Source: Perognathus longimembris pacificus
Lineage: Eukaryota; Chordata; Mammalia; Rodentia; Heteromyidae
DNA length: 64,000 nt
Assembly (NCBI RefSeq): GCF_023159225.1
Contig: NC_063168.1
Span: 66,381,398 to 66,445,397 of the forward strand
Reading direction: 5' to 3'
A program made the translations under genes and the position numbers. Below are positions 35,090-46,210 of the stretch, in pieces (within the stretch, counting starts at the first letter, position 1; the number at the start of each line of letters is the position of its first letter). Under the pieces are notes generated by a model, which was not told where the DNA came from, did not search any database, and saw only the letters and a list, made by a program, of their open reading frames with translations.

Positions 35090-35337
35090 GAATTATAGTC
35101 CTTATTTTTTTTCCTTTGCGTGAATCCTTTTATAACAGATTAACAATCAACTGCATAAATATTATTAATATTTTAAAACAGAAGTTAAGTTGTATTTTGG
35201 TAATTCACAAACTATCATGCAAATAAAAACTCAGCAAGTAAGATAAAAATGATTTGAGATAAAGAACATTATTTACAGTGGATGTGGTTTTAATACAAAT
35301 ACTGCCCTATAATGTCGCTGGCGATGTACAGATGCAT

Positions 35338-35345
35338 TGTATATA
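35338..35345 (+). promoter_or_regulatory. PUM2: Pumilio response element, perfect UGUAUAUA (site 2)
   Basis: A second exact TGTATATA lies 248 bases after the first, with the same choice of U at the variable position. It lies 58 bases before the AATAAA at 35403. Confidence 0.75.
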
Positions 35346-35402
35346 CTTAAATATGTAATTGTGAGAGTTAGAAAAAACAAAATCATGGTGACACTTCCGT
35401 TC

Positions 35403-35408
35403 AATAAA
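35403..35408 (+). terminator. PUM2: Candidate intermediate polyadenylation hexamer AATAAA
   Basis: TTCAATAAAG, followed about 20 bases later by a TTAGTTTGT element. Use would keep both perfect Pumilio sites but drop the distal 2 kb. Confidence 0.45.
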
Positions 35409-37438
35409 GTGGGCTAAATGAAAAGTTAGTTTGTATTAACTTTTCAATTTGGTTTATGATGAAAAAGTGGAAATTTGTATTTTGTTTTTCCTTACAGAAT
35501 TACATGTTGAGGAAGTGTTGAGCTTTATTTTGCTTTTTCATAGTAGATACCGAAAGTTAGGAACCAGTTAGAGATGAAAAGGGGCCACTGAAAAGTGCGT
35601 TTGATAGCTCAGCATTTAAGCATGACTACATATTCAGATAGCTTTTTTTGCTTCCTATAAATATATGCATTGTGTGTGTAGTATTAGATGTAAGTTTACA
35701 CTTTGAAAGCAAATCTTGTTTCAATGTTCATTATAAAAGCCTTGCTAATTTAGTAGTGATGCTTTCCTTGGTTGTACAGGTGTACATTTTGTAAACCATG
35801 CTGTAAATGGAATTTGTTTTATCTCTTTGGGAAACATTTACATTTTAGTGTACATTTATGTCCCTGGCCTCTTTGACCTGGCAATATAGTGTTGTATAAT
35901 GTAAATTTATTTCTCCAAATCAAAAGTGATTTTTTAAAAATTTTTTATCTTTATATGGTTTCAGAAGTATGAACCAGCTTTCTTTTTATTATTGTGAGAA
36001 ACATTTTGTTTTATAACATAGTCATTGAATCTTAATAATGGACATGCTAGGATTGGGTCACTTTCAATTGAAGTCAGGGTATTGTGCATAATAGAAAGTA
36101 TTGGACTGAGATATTTGGTAACCACGGAGGCCAATGCTTTTTTCATCTTATCAAATGTGATGTGACTTTTTTTTCTTTGTACAGAAGAGTACTGTATTTT
36201 TGAATAGCCTACACCCAAGTAAGAGCAAATCTGTATGATAACTTTTTTTTCCTCTGGACATAAGACGTTATAACAGTAACATGATGTACATTTACAAGCG
36301 GCCTTATGTACATTTCCCAACAATCTTTTTAAGGCAAAATTGTGACCATATGTGTATAATTAAAATCGTTTTTAATCCTTTGCCTATGAAAATATTTTGG
36401 AAAAAAAAAACTTGCTTTGTATATTCAGTTTCTGGAAGATAAAGAAAGTGCTTTGTATTTTTGTTGAAGCCAGTATTTTGTATAAACATTATGTTGGCCC
36501 ACTTACGTTTAGTGCTAAAAAACTAAAGTGAACATGCCCTCTCTGTCAGTTGAACTTGGAAGGGATTTTTTTTAAGTCTGCAGAAGAAAAGGTATCTTCT
36601 GAGCACAATATTGGAATATAGTGGTTTTATTAATTGTTCATATCATGAACCTTAAAATAATGGCATGAAGTTTGAGGTGCCGGGAATACTTTTCATGTTT
36701 TATGTGGAGTTATTCTAGTTTTCTTAACCCAACATTCCCTGGTGAGGCCATTAAACTCCGACACCTGTCACCGGTCTTTCTCAGTCACACTGGTTCATCT
36801 ACATGTCCTTGTCCTGGTAGCAGTACCCCTCACCTGTCCTTTCCCCTCACTGAACTGCTCTTCCACTGCTTCCTGCTTCCTACTGCCGGACTTAGAATAT
36901 CTTGGCCCATCTTAAGACTTGTTCCCAGTATCATGGTTTCAGCATCAAAGCTGTCCTACAAAAGTACACTTATCCTAGTTTGCCTTTGTCTTTTACCTCC
37001 AGTTGGCAACGGGCAGTTACCACTCCCACTTTAGAAAATCACAAGTCCTAGAGAATGTTCCATTTGGAAACCAGTCCCTCTCCTAGAGGTCTTTTCTAGT
37101 GCTAACTACGCAGCCCTCCTATTACTTTACCGGCATATTCTAGAGAAATACTTGTTCTTGTAGACATTTTATGGTCTGCCACTTTTTGTGCCCACCCTCA
37201 ATTCCACCTTTTAGTATGTTGGCATGGAACTTTGATCAGTTCTGATGTTTTCAGAATAAAGAAATATGGGCACTCCCACTTAGGCTTTACTCTTGAGCGT
37301 CTCCTTTTGATATAGATTGTTTCTGGACCAGCTTGTCTAAGTCCTGCCTCTTATTGGTTCAAATGAAATGTTATCTTCACTTCTTTGTATATTATGTATA
37401 AATTAGAAAATGAAAAATGTGTGAATAACATTGTATGA

Positions 37439-37444
37439 AATAAA
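37439..37444 (+). terminator. PUM2: Distal PUM2 polyadenylation signal AATAAA
   Basis: GAAATAAACC is followed by a TGGTCTTGTGTTTTTC downstream element, the best poly(A) context in the region. Cleavage is expected near 37,460, and SINE-type sequence resumes within 150 bases. Confidence 0.75.
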
Positions 37445-37602
37445 CCTGGTCTTGTGTTTTTCTCTAGATAAAGTATCCCTCTACGCCTGAATTATTATTG
37501 AGATTCCCATTCAAGTTTATTACCTACCTCCTCATTCAGACAGGTGTGCTTCTTTTCCATATGAACTTGAGGCAGTGTTGTTTAAAGACCAATAGAAGTA
37601 TG

Positions 37603-37815
37603 TCTAGACACTGGCAGTTTTCATCTGTGATCCCAGCTTCTCGGTAGGCCTGAGACTGAGGTTTAAAGCCATTCCAGGCAGAAAAGTTTAGGACTGTGTC
37701 CAGTTAACCAGAAAAATGTGGTCTGGAAGGATAGTGTAAGTGATAGAGCACCAGCTTGAGCAAGCAAGCCAACTGAGCATGTGGCCCTGAATTCAAGCTG
37801 CAGCTCTGCCTGTCA
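37603..37815 (+). repeat. B1-Geo SINE, diverged
   Basis: First SINE after the PUM2 poly(A) site; the left arm (gcagttttcatctgtgatcc) and Geo arm are both weak. Confidence 0.6.
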
Positions 37816-37819
37816 ATCC

Positions 37820-38890
37820 CCGCCCCCCCTCCCCCCAAAACTAAGATGTACCTTCCTTCCAAATCTTGTGCACATGTGTGTAGCTTAGCTCTAGGGCCCT
37901 GGGTTCACATTAAGTGATTCCAAAAATAGCTAAAACTTCCTTCACAGCCTATGGGAATTCCATTGACCCATCGGTGGTGGTGGGAGGGCAGTGCTTTGCT
38001 CTCAGATACTTGAGATAAGTACTGTACTGTTACCACTTGAGCCTGGTTTCCATTGACTTCGGGGATAAGGCCTCACATTTCTCCCTGGGCACGTCTGGAC
38101 AGATCCTATTTAGTTTCCCTGTAGTTGGGATGCTGTGTATGCCTGCATACCCGGTTCTTGGTGGTTGGGGTATGGTTTCACTTTTGCTCCCTTGGTTTGA
38201 ACTTGAACTAGGATTCTCCCAATTTGGATTATCTCTAATTTCATTTAGAAATCTCAAAGGACACCACCACCTCTGCCCTCCCCCAGCTGCAGGGACCTCA
38301 GTCTCAATGCTCTTTTATGTTATTCACAACGTGGCAGCTTTTTTAACAACATTGGTCAAGGAGCAAGTTTGGGAAGTTTTGAGTGTGACATTTTCCACCC
38401 AAGGAAATATGTTCGATGTCTCCCTTCTTTGTCCATATTGGTCATTTACCCTCTACCCCTTCCTGCTAATGCCCACTTCCCAACAGCTTGTTTTAGGTTT
38501 TTGGGGTTTGGGTATTAATTGTACCAAGGAGTTTCACCGGATTTTTCCTCAAGGCATGCTTACATTTCGCCAGGAAAAAACAAAACCCTGTTCTTTCCCC
38601 AGCCCTTTGCCTGATCAACTTTCACTGAGAGTCCTGCCAAGTTCATGCAAGTACAACGCTTTTAAATTATTCATCTTTTTCCTTTTCCTTCATTTTCATC
38701 CACCTAAACAGTTCTATAGTCAGAATCATGTCCTGTGTGTCACTTTTTTTTTTTTTTTAGTTTACTCAGAAGCCCTTTATTCTACGATTATGCCTTACTT
38801 ACTAAGGGTAGTATGTCTTGAGCAAATTGTTTTGCCGAGTTCTATTAAAGTGCCACCCTCAAAATGTTTTTTGTTTGGTGGGAGGAGAGG
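37820..38890. other. Intergenic unique sequence, no supported gene
   Basis: Mostly unrecognised. A 291-codon open frame at 38037-38912 runs through it and into the SINE at 38893, but it matches no family I know and its C-terminus is SINE-derived. Confidence 0.5.
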
Positions 38891-38892
38891 AG

Positions 38893-39000
38893 GAGGTTGT
38901 CGTGAGGCTTGAACTCAAGGCCTGGGCAGTGCCCCTGGGCTCCTTTTCCTCTACCACTTTGAGGCACAGTGCCACTTCTGGTGCTCTGGTGGTTACAGTG
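38893..39000 (-). repeat. Geo arm fragment
   Basis: gaggcttgaactcaaggcct to acagtgccacttctgg, antisense, no left arm. Confidence 0.7.
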
Positions 39001-39039
39001 TTCGTATTGACGTTGCCTGAACGACAAAGTTCAAAAGGC

Positions 39040-39790
39040 AGGAGCTTCCCCCCAAGCAGGTACTTGAACATCAGATGCCATCGAGACATGGAAGTTGGCT
39101 AGAAGCCAGCAGGGACCATGTCTCCAGACACAGGATCCACCTTGGGTTCAGGTGTCAGAAGACAAGAGTGTTGCCTAACCATTCCTTCTGGACACGGCCA
39201 TCTATGGCTTCTGGGGCAAGTTAGAGGCTGCCTGAGATCATGTGTGGTTTTCAGCAGAAGCAGGCTGGGTACGGGGGCAGCTGTGCTGAAGGCACCCAGG
39301 GAAGGCCCCGGGAGTGCCCAGCACATAGCTCATGACCAGATGAAAGTTAATTGTGGGGGGCACCAGAGTGATGGGTGAACCAGAGCCCAGGCACTGGTCT
39401 GCCCCTGCACACCTGGCCTTTTGTAAGGTGAAGCTCCGGTGACCAGGGCTCCCACTGCCAGCTGGGCCCCTCCCATCTTCCCAGACCCCTTGCCATCCAG
39501 GTTCTGGTCTGAGCTCTAGTAGGATGAGAGAAGCATTTGGGGAGGATTGCGGCTTCCTCTCTGCAAACCCCTTCCCAGGAGGATACGCTGAAGGGCAGCT
39601 GCTAGGTGACCCAGAGCCCCTTCCACGGCTCTTGCTCCCCTCTGCCTCCAGTTTCAGGTTGCTCATTAAGCCATCAAGGGATCAAGCACTCACTCCCTGT
39701 TTGCTGCAGGCTGCATTGCGCTCTTCTCACCACAGCTGCCCTCAGCTGGGAATCCATGTTCTTCCTTTAATTCCTGCTGGTTGACCCAAT
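39040..39790. other. GC-rich unique intergenic block
   Basis: Repeat-poor, about 55-60% GC, in an AT-rich surrounding. The overlapping frames are short, and neither splice signals nor a known protein are evident. Confidence 0.45.
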
Positions 39791-39939
39791 GGCCAAGTAT
39801 CTGCCCTTAGTCTATTTCAGCCTAGGGCTGTCATGTAAAGATGCTCTCAAAGGCTGTGCCCAAAGGCCCACACTGCCAGGTTCTCTAAATTATCCGTTTT
39901 ATTATTACTGGGTTGTTGTTGTTGTTGTTGTTGTTTGGG

Positions 39940-40145
39940 GGGGGGGGTTGGTCTGGGCTCTGTCCCTGAGCTCTTTTGTTCAAGGATAGTGCTCTTCCAC
40001 TTGAGCTACAGCGGCACTTTCAGTTTTCTGGTGGTTAATTGGAGATAAGAGATTTTCCTGCCTAGCTGGCTTTGAACTGTGATCCTCAGGTCTCCGCCTC
40101 CTGAAGCTGGGATGACAGGCATGTACCACTAGTGCCCAGTTCTAA
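39940..40145 (-). repeat. B1-Geo SINE
   Basis: Antisense; the tail has turned into (GTT)n and a G10 run at 39914-39948. Confidence 0.8.
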
Positions 40146-40217
40146 ATTACTCTTAAAAGACTACATTTGAGTTGATGGTTGGGCTCAGGTGTTGGCCCAG
40201 CATGTACCTAAAAAACT

Positions 40218-40410
40218 TTTTTTTTTTTTTTTTTTGCCAGGCTTGAACTCAGGGCCTGGACACTGTCCCTGAACTTCTTTTGCTCAAGGCTAGCACTCTA
40301 CCACTTGAGCCACGGTGCCACTTTTCTGTTTATGTGGTGCTGAGGAATTGAACCAGGGCTTCATTCATGCTAGGCAAGCTCTCTCCACTAAGCCACATTT
40401 CCAGCCCTAA
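40218..40410 (-). repeat. IDL-Geo SINE
   Basis: Antisense with T18 head; a few bases are missing between the arms. Confidence 0.85.
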
Positions 40411-40482
40411 AAAACTATTTTAAAGTCAAAATATCATATTAGAACGAACTCTGTAGGTTTAAGAAAAAGAACTGTGCCATTA

Positions 40483-40645
40483 TCCCTTAGCTTTTTTTGC
40501 TCGTGGCTGGCACTCCACTACCTGAGCAACAGCTTCATTTCTGGCTTTTTAGTGGTTCATTGGAGCTAAGAGTCTCCCACTTGTCTGCCTTTGAACCATT
40601 GATCTTCAGATCTTCTTAAGTAGCTAGGATTATAAGCACTCAGAA
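40483..40645 (-). repeat. B1-Geo SINE, truncated
   Basis: Starts inside the Geo arm (ttgctcgtggctggcactcc) and ends in agctaggattataagc. Confidence 0.7.
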
Positions 40646-40739
40646 TTAAAGTAAAAAACATAAAAAGTAAAAACAAGCAAAATTCCCTATACCTCCCAAT
40701 TCTTCCTTACTGCTACAGCTGGTTTTGGAATGTCCAAGG

Positions 40740-40740
40740 T

Positions 40741-40780
<40 letters not shown>
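40740..40780. repeat. (TG)n microsatellite
   Basis: About 19 uninterrupted TG units. Confidence 0.95.
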
Positions 40781-40781
<1 letters not shown>

Positions 40782-41088
40782 ATTAGGCCATTATGAAAAG
40801 CCTAATAAATTCCACAAGACTGAGATCATACAGGACAAATTCTCTGAGTAGAATGCAATAGAATTACGAAGGGAGCCCAAAAATACATCTTAGAAACAGA
40901 ACCATGTCTAATAACAAAGCCTGTATTTTAAAAACATACATCTGCTACTGGAAGTATAACTTTGAACTTTTTTGTTAAAAAATTTTAATGAGGGAAGAGA
41001 GTGAATTTGATGAAGTTATGATTGTGCATGTATGGAAATTTACAGAATCTCCTTTTTGAAAGCTTTGAGTTTTTTGTTTAGTTTTGTG

Positions 41089-41288
41089 TGTGTGTGTGCC
41101 AGTCCTGGGGCTTAAACTCAGGGCCTGAGCACTGTCCCTGGCTTCTTTTTGCTCAAGGCTAGCACTCTGCCACTTGAGCCACAGCGCCACTTCCAACTTT
41201 TTCTAAATATGTGGTACTGAGAAATGGAACCCAGGGCTTTGTGGGTGTGAGGCGAGGACTCTACCACTAGGCCACATTCCCAGCCCCA
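41089..41288 (-). repeat. IDL-Geo SINE
   Basis: Antisense full-length, tail converted to (GT)n. Confidence 0.87.
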
Positions 41289-41567
41289 GCTTTGAATTTT
41301 TAAAATCCTCTTCTTCTAGCTTAAAAAACCACTTTTATGTAGAAATATATATATGGTACTACATACATACACCCACATGTGTGTGTGTATACATACATAC
41401 ATGGGCACGTGCACAAACACCGTTTAGGATGTGGCTTGATGGTAGTGTTAGATGTCATGGGGTCATTGCTCAGCAGTCCAAAAAAGATAGTACAATAAAA
41501 GATGAATAATTTTCTAGACAAATAGAGTTTCAGAATGGGCTTAAGAAGAACCTTTTTTTAAAAATTT

Positions 41568-41785
41568 GTGCTAGTTCTGCGGCTTGAACTAAGGACCAAG
41601 GTGCTGTCCTTAGCTCTTTCACTCAAGGCTGGCCCTCTGCCACCAGAGCCACAACTCCACTCCTGGCTTTTCGGTAATTAATGGGAGACTTTTCTGCCCA
41701 GGCTGGGTTTGACCTTCATCCTCGGATCTATCTCCACCTTCTGAATAGTTAGGGTTACGGGCTTGAGCCACCAGCGCACAGCTCT
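41568..41785 (-). repeat. B1-Geo SINE
   Basis: Antisense, abutting the LTR fragment that follows. Confidence 0.72.
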
Positions 41786-41990
41786 TGGAAGGATGCAGGA
41801 CGCCTGGCCCCCTTCCTGTGTTTCTCTGCGCTTCCTGGCTGCCATTCAATGAGTAACTTTCCTCTGTCACCCTTCCACCATGATGTCTGCAACACTATTG
41901 CCCTGAAAACAATGGAGTTGACCAGTCATGGACTGAAACTAAAATAAATCTTTTCTCCTTTAAACTTTTCTCTCAAGTATTTGCCACACA
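41786..41990 (+). mobile_element. Rodent MaLR LTR 3' part (ORR1/MT-like)
   Basis: cttcctggctgccatt, ttccaccatgatgtctgc, accagtcatggactgaaact and aaaataaatcttttctcctt give the typical LTR end with a polyadenylation hexamer. No internal retroviral sequence. Confidence 0.7.
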
Positions 41991-42450
41991 AACAACCCAA
42001 GTGTGCATAGACAAATTAACAGATAAGACAAATGTAGTGTGTGGGTATGTGTATGTATAATATATGTGTGTGCATTTGGTTACATATATATACACATAAT
42101 GTAATATTAATAAACTTTTAACTATTTTTTTGTCTTTTTTGAAACTTGGGCTTGAACCCAAGTCATTGCACTTGCTATGCAAGTACTTTGGCACTGAGCT
42201 ACATCCCAACGCTGAATGTTAATGAACTTTTAAAGGAAGGAAATGTGGACATGTGCTACAAAGTGAATGAACCACAGGACCATTATACTAAAATAAAACA
42301 AGCCAAACATGAAAAGTCAGATTGTTGGTTATTCCATTTATCTGAGGTGTCTAAAGTGGACAAATTCATAGAGAAAACAAAATGGCGGCTGCCAGAGCTG
42401 GGGAAGGAGGAAATAAGGAATTGCTATGTAAGGGCATGGAGTTACTGGGG
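41991..42450 (+). repeat. L1 3'-end fragment with ID-like insertion
   Basis: gacatgtgctacaaagtgaa, gattgttggttattccattt, aaattcatagagaaaacaaa and tgccagagctggggaagg are decayed L1 ORF2/3' UTR wording. An antisense ID-like monomer sits at 42140-42212. Confidence 0.72.
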
Positions 42451-42451
42451 A

Positions 42452-42695
42452 AGCCGGGCACTGGTGACTCATGCCTGTAGTCCCAGCTACTCAGGAGGTG
42501 GAGATCTGAGGATTGCAGTTCAAAGCCAGCACAGAAGGGGAAAGTCCGTAAGACTCTCTCCAGTTAACCGCCAGAAAACTCAAAGTGGTGCTGTGGCTCA
42601 AGTGCTAGAGTGCTAGCTAACCTTTGAGCTGAAGAGCTCAGGGTCAGCACCCAGGCCCAGAGTCCAAGCCTCACGAGAGACAAAAAAAAAAAAGT
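42452..42695 (+). repeat. B1-Geo SINE
   Basis: Full-length (gccgggcactggtgactcat to caagcctcacgagagac) with A12 tail. Confidence 0.83.
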
Positions 42696-42759
42696 ACTGG
42701 AGATTCATTGCACACAGTGTGAATGTGCACAGTACTGTGCACTTCAAAATAGGAAATAC

Positions 42760-42958
42760 GGACCGCCAGGCTACTCAGGAAACTGAGATGTGACAAGGTT
42801 CAGAGCCAGCCCAGGCAGACAAATCTGAGAGATTCTTATCACCAATTAACCAAAAGCTGGAAGTAGAGATGTGGCTCAAGGGGTGGAACACCAGCTTTGA
42901 GTGAAAAAGCCAAGCAAGGAGAGGCCCCAAGTTCAAGCCTTCGTACTGGCACCAAAAA
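42760..42958 (+). repeat. B1-Geo SINE, diverged
   Basis: Short left arm; Geo arm of an older type (caccagctttgagtg, aagccaagcaaggagaggcc). A further left-arm scrap lies at 42975-43020. Confidence 0.65.
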
Positions 42959-43097
42959 AAGTGTTTGAGATGAAACAGCACTGGAGTTCATGTCTGTAAT
43001 CCTACCTACTCGAGGCTGAGCTCAGAAAAGAGGAAGAGATTCCAGCCCTAAAATGATGAGCAAAAAGCAGGAGTATCGATGTTAATAAAAAGATAAG

Positions 43098-43300
43098 TGG
43101 GGGGCTTGGAATGTGGCTTAGTGGTAGAGCGCTCGCCTCGCATACATGAAGCCCTGGGTTCGATTCCTCAGCACCACATAAACAAAATGCTGGAAGTGAC
43201 GCTGTGGCTCAAGTGGTAGAGTGCTAGCCTTGAGGAAAAGAAGCACAGGGATTGTGCCCCGGCCCTGAGTTCAAGCCCCAGGACTGGCAAAAGGACAAAA
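43098..43300 (+). repeat. IDL-Geo SINE
   Basis: Full-length, 'gaatgtggcttagtggtagag' subfamily. Confidence 0.88.
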
Positions 43301-43858
43301 GAAATGGGAGCAGGGAAGGATGAATCTGTGGAGCACTGGGCAAGGAAATTATTCAATATGATACATCTATCAAAACCCACAGGACATTCAACACCATGAG
43401 TGGCCTTAGTGTAACCTGAGGACTGATACCAGCGTGTCAACATGGGCTCATCCATCCCAGCACCCGATGTATCAGCCCAGTGCCAGGGGCCAGGATGGGA
43501 GAAATGAGCTCGGTGTGGTGTCTCCCGTCTGTAGTCTCAGCCACTTGGGAGGTTCAGGAAGGAGGAGGACTGATTCACTACAGTCAGGGGTTCACGGATG
43601 ATCTAGGTAACAAGATGGCAAAAAAAGAAAAGAGAAAGGGAGAAATTGTGTTGGGGGTAAAGGAAGGAAAGGAGGGAAGAAGAGAGAACAAGGGAGAGGG
43701 AGGGTCACCTTTGGTGATGCAGAGTGTAGGTCTTGGTGGGAAATTGTCAGGTGTGAGTTCCTGACCCCTGACCAGGTTCCTGGCTCAGACTTCATCCAGT
43801 CAGAGTCATCACGTTCTCTCCTCCAGGCTCTTGTAAGTCTGCCTGGCGTAATAACCAG

Positions 43859-43859
<1 letters not shown>

Positions 43860-43929
<70 letters not shown>

Positions 43930-44094
43930 AATCACTGTCCCTGACTTTCTTTTTGCTCAAGGATAGCACTCTGCCACTTGAGCCACAGCGCCACTTCTGG
44001 CCGTTTATCTATCTATGTGGTGCTGAGGAATTGAACGCAGGGCTTCATGCATGCAAGGCAAGCACTCTCCTGCTAAGCCCCATTCCCAGCCCCT
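43860..44094 (-). repeat. (TC)n microsatellite joined to a truncated IDL-Geo SINE
   Basis: Over 30 TC units (43860-43925) run directly into a Geo arm beginning at tgcctaatcactgtccctg. The SINE 3' end has been lost into the microsatellite. Confidence 0.88.
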
Positions 44095-44099
44095 GTTGT

Positions 44100-44312
44100 C
44101 TTTTTTTCCAGTTTGAACTCAGCTCTTCAGCTCAAGGCTACCGCTCTACCACTTGAGCCGCAGCACCACGTTGGGTTGTCTGGTGGTTCACTGGAGATGA
44201 GAGTCTCGTGGACTTTCCCGCTTGGCTTGGCTTTGACCTGTGATCCTCAGGTCTTAGCCTCCTGATCCTCATCAGCTAGGAGGACAGGTGTGAGCCACCA
44301 GTGCCTGGCCAT
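44100..44312 (-). repeat. B1-Geo SINE
   Basis: Antisense full-length with a short gatcctcat insertion. Confidence 0.8.
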
Positions 44313-44335
44313 CATGTGCCTTTAGCTTGGCGTTT

Positions 44336-44790
44336 GAGGCCCTTTACCATCCCACATCATCCAGTACCAATGTCCCATCAGCCCTACCTGCTGCCACTCC
44401 ATCCCCAGCCCCCCACCCCCACCTCTTGGTGAATGGGATTCCTCCAGGTGCGCATGTGGCCCCGCCCAGCCAAGCCCCGCCCCATGCCCATCCTTTCACT
44501 TGCTCATCTGACTGACAAAGTGCTACTTGGCCTCTAGAGTCTTCCGGGACACCAGCTCCTCCGGGAGGCCTTCCCTGAACTCCCCGTGCCCCTGAGGGCA
44601 GGGCTGGGGGTTCTGAATCACCCAAACTTAGGACTCACACTGAGTCATCTCCCAGCCTCCTTCATCAGCTGACTTCCTAGCCGGGCGTTGCTGGTGGCAC
44701 CCCACAGCCCAGGACCTGGCTCAGAGTAAGAGCTCAGTACACTTTTAAGAACTGTCCTACCAGGTAAATGAGTGGAAGGATAAAGAGGAA
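44336..44790 (+). repeat. LINE-2 3'-end remnant
   Basis: ccctttaccatcccacatca, gaggccttccctgaactccc, gagggcaggg and acctggctcagagtaagagc follow the order seen in L2 3' ends. This GC-rich region is therefore ancient repeat and not a gene. Confidence 0.65.
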
Positions 44791-44875
44791 TGAAGTACAC
44801 TACTCTATATGTGAAAATGTCACAGTGAAACCCATTTTGAACAATTAATATGCACTTCAAAATGTAAAACCAAAA

Positions 44876-45215
44876 ACTACCTGGGTGTCAATGGTCCATA
44901 CTTGTAATCCTAGCTACTCAGGAGGCTGAGATCTGAGGATCGTGGTTCAAAGCCAGCCCCAAAAGAAAGTCTGTGAGACTTTTTGTTTTCAGTATTGGGG
45001 TTTGATCTCAAGGCTTCATATTTGCTTGGCTGGTGCGCTACCATTTGAGCCATGGCTCTCAGCTGTGAGACTCTTATCACCAATTAACCACTAGAAAACC
45101 AGAAGTGGCGCTGTAGCTCAAAGTGGTAGAGTACTAGCCTTGAGCAAAAAGAGCTCAGAGACAGCACCCAGGCCCTGAGTTCAAGCCCTATTACTGGCAC
45201 AAAAAATAAAAAAAA
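44876..45215 (+). repeat. B1-Geo SINE with an ID-like insertion (about 44986-45064)
   Basis: The left arm breaks at ctgtgagact and repeats ctgtgagactctt after an antisense tRNA-type monomer, giving an apparent target duplication (ctgtgagact). Confidence 0.82.
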
Positions 45216-45248
45216 AAAACCAGCTGGGGCAGGACAGTCCCCAGGACT

Positions 45249-45249
45249 G

Positions 45250-45290
<41 letters not shown>

Positions 45291-45294
45291 CACA
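45249..45294. repeat. (TG)n(CG)n microsatellite
   Basis: About 18 TG units ending gcgcgcgcac. Confidence 0.95.
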
Positions 45295-45514
45295 CTCAAA
45301 CACATACATAGCACATATACACTTTCAAATTGGTATAAATATCATTTATGTGTGCATATACATAGGAAAAGATCTGAATTATCTATCAAAGTTGCAGTAG
45401 GCAGAGGAAGATGAGGTAAGAATGACACTTGTTTTGTCTTCCATAACCCCTGTATTGTTTGAATCTTTTAGAGCATTAATATATTCATTTGTTACTTATT
45501 TTGGTTTTCTTTTT

Positions 45515-45625
45515 CTGCCCTACTGGGGATTGAACTCAGGGCCTTATGCTCTCATTTGGCTTTTTCCACTCAAGACTAGCATTCTACCACTTGAGCCTCA
45601 CCTCTACTTCCAGTTTGATCCTTGT
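45515..45625 (-). repeat. Geo-like arm, antisense fragment
   Basis: ctactggggattgaactcag to acctctacttccag. Confidence 0.6.
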
Positions 45626-45784
45626 AGTAAGTCCATATAGAATCTCTTTGTGTTTGTCACTGCCTGCCTCCCCCCCTCTCAACACTAAGGTTCTCTAGGT
45701 CTAATGTAGCCTACCAATATTGGGATTTGAATTCTGGGCCTGGGGACTGTCCCTGAGGTTTTTTGTTGTTGTTGTTGTTTTGTT

Positions 45785-46210
45785 TTGTTTTGCCAGTCCT
45801 AGGGTTTAAACTGAGGCCCTGAGCACTGTCCCTGGCTTCTTTTTTGCTCAAGGCTAGCACTCTGCCACTTGAGCCGCAGCGCCACTTCTGGCTTTTTCTT
45901 TTTTTTTTTTTTTTTTTTTGCCAGTCCTGGGGCTTGGACTCAGGGCCTGAGCACTGTCCCTGGCTTCTTTTTCTCAAGGCTAGCACTCTGCCACTTGAGC
46001 CACAGCGCCACTTCTGGCCATTTTCTGTATATGTGGTGCTGGGGAATTGAACCCAGGGCCTCATGTATATGAGGCAGGCACTCTTGCCACTAGGCCATAT
46101 CCCCAGCCCCGACTTCTGGCTTTTTCTATATATGTGGTACTGAGGAATCGAACCCAGGGCTCCATTCATGCTAGGCAAGCATTCTACCCCTAGGCCACAC
46201 TCTCAGCCTA
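45785..46210 (-). repeat. IDL-Geo SINE inserted into IDL-Geo SINE
   Basis: Outer copy broken in the ID/Geo junction; inner copy at about 45900-46111. acttctggctttttct at 45884-45899 and 46112-46127 is the target duplication. Confidence 0.92.

Larger units (their letters stand above)
34654..37462 (+). other. PUM2: PUM2 3' untranslated region
   Basis: About 2.8 kb of AT-rich, SINE-free sequence follows the stop; absence of SINEs in a locus this dense argues for purifying selection. It contains two perfect and many near-match Pumilio sites (TGTA[A/T/C]AT), T-rich runs, and several AATAAA hexamers. The end is set by AATAAA at 37439 with a GT/T-rich element directly after it. The length is similar to the roughly 2.9-kb human 3' UTR as I remember it. 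Confidence 0.88.

Noticed and set aside
38037..38912. 291-codon open frame on the + strand in the intergenic region
   Set aside because: No family resemblance, frame passes into an antisense SINE arm at its 3' end, and the opposite strand also has open stretches. A codon-substitution test across related rodents would be needed to revive it.
42146..42616. 156-codon frame MGLNPSHCTCYAS..
   Set aside because: Composed of an ID-like arm, an L1 3'-end fragment and a B1-Geo SINE in a row.
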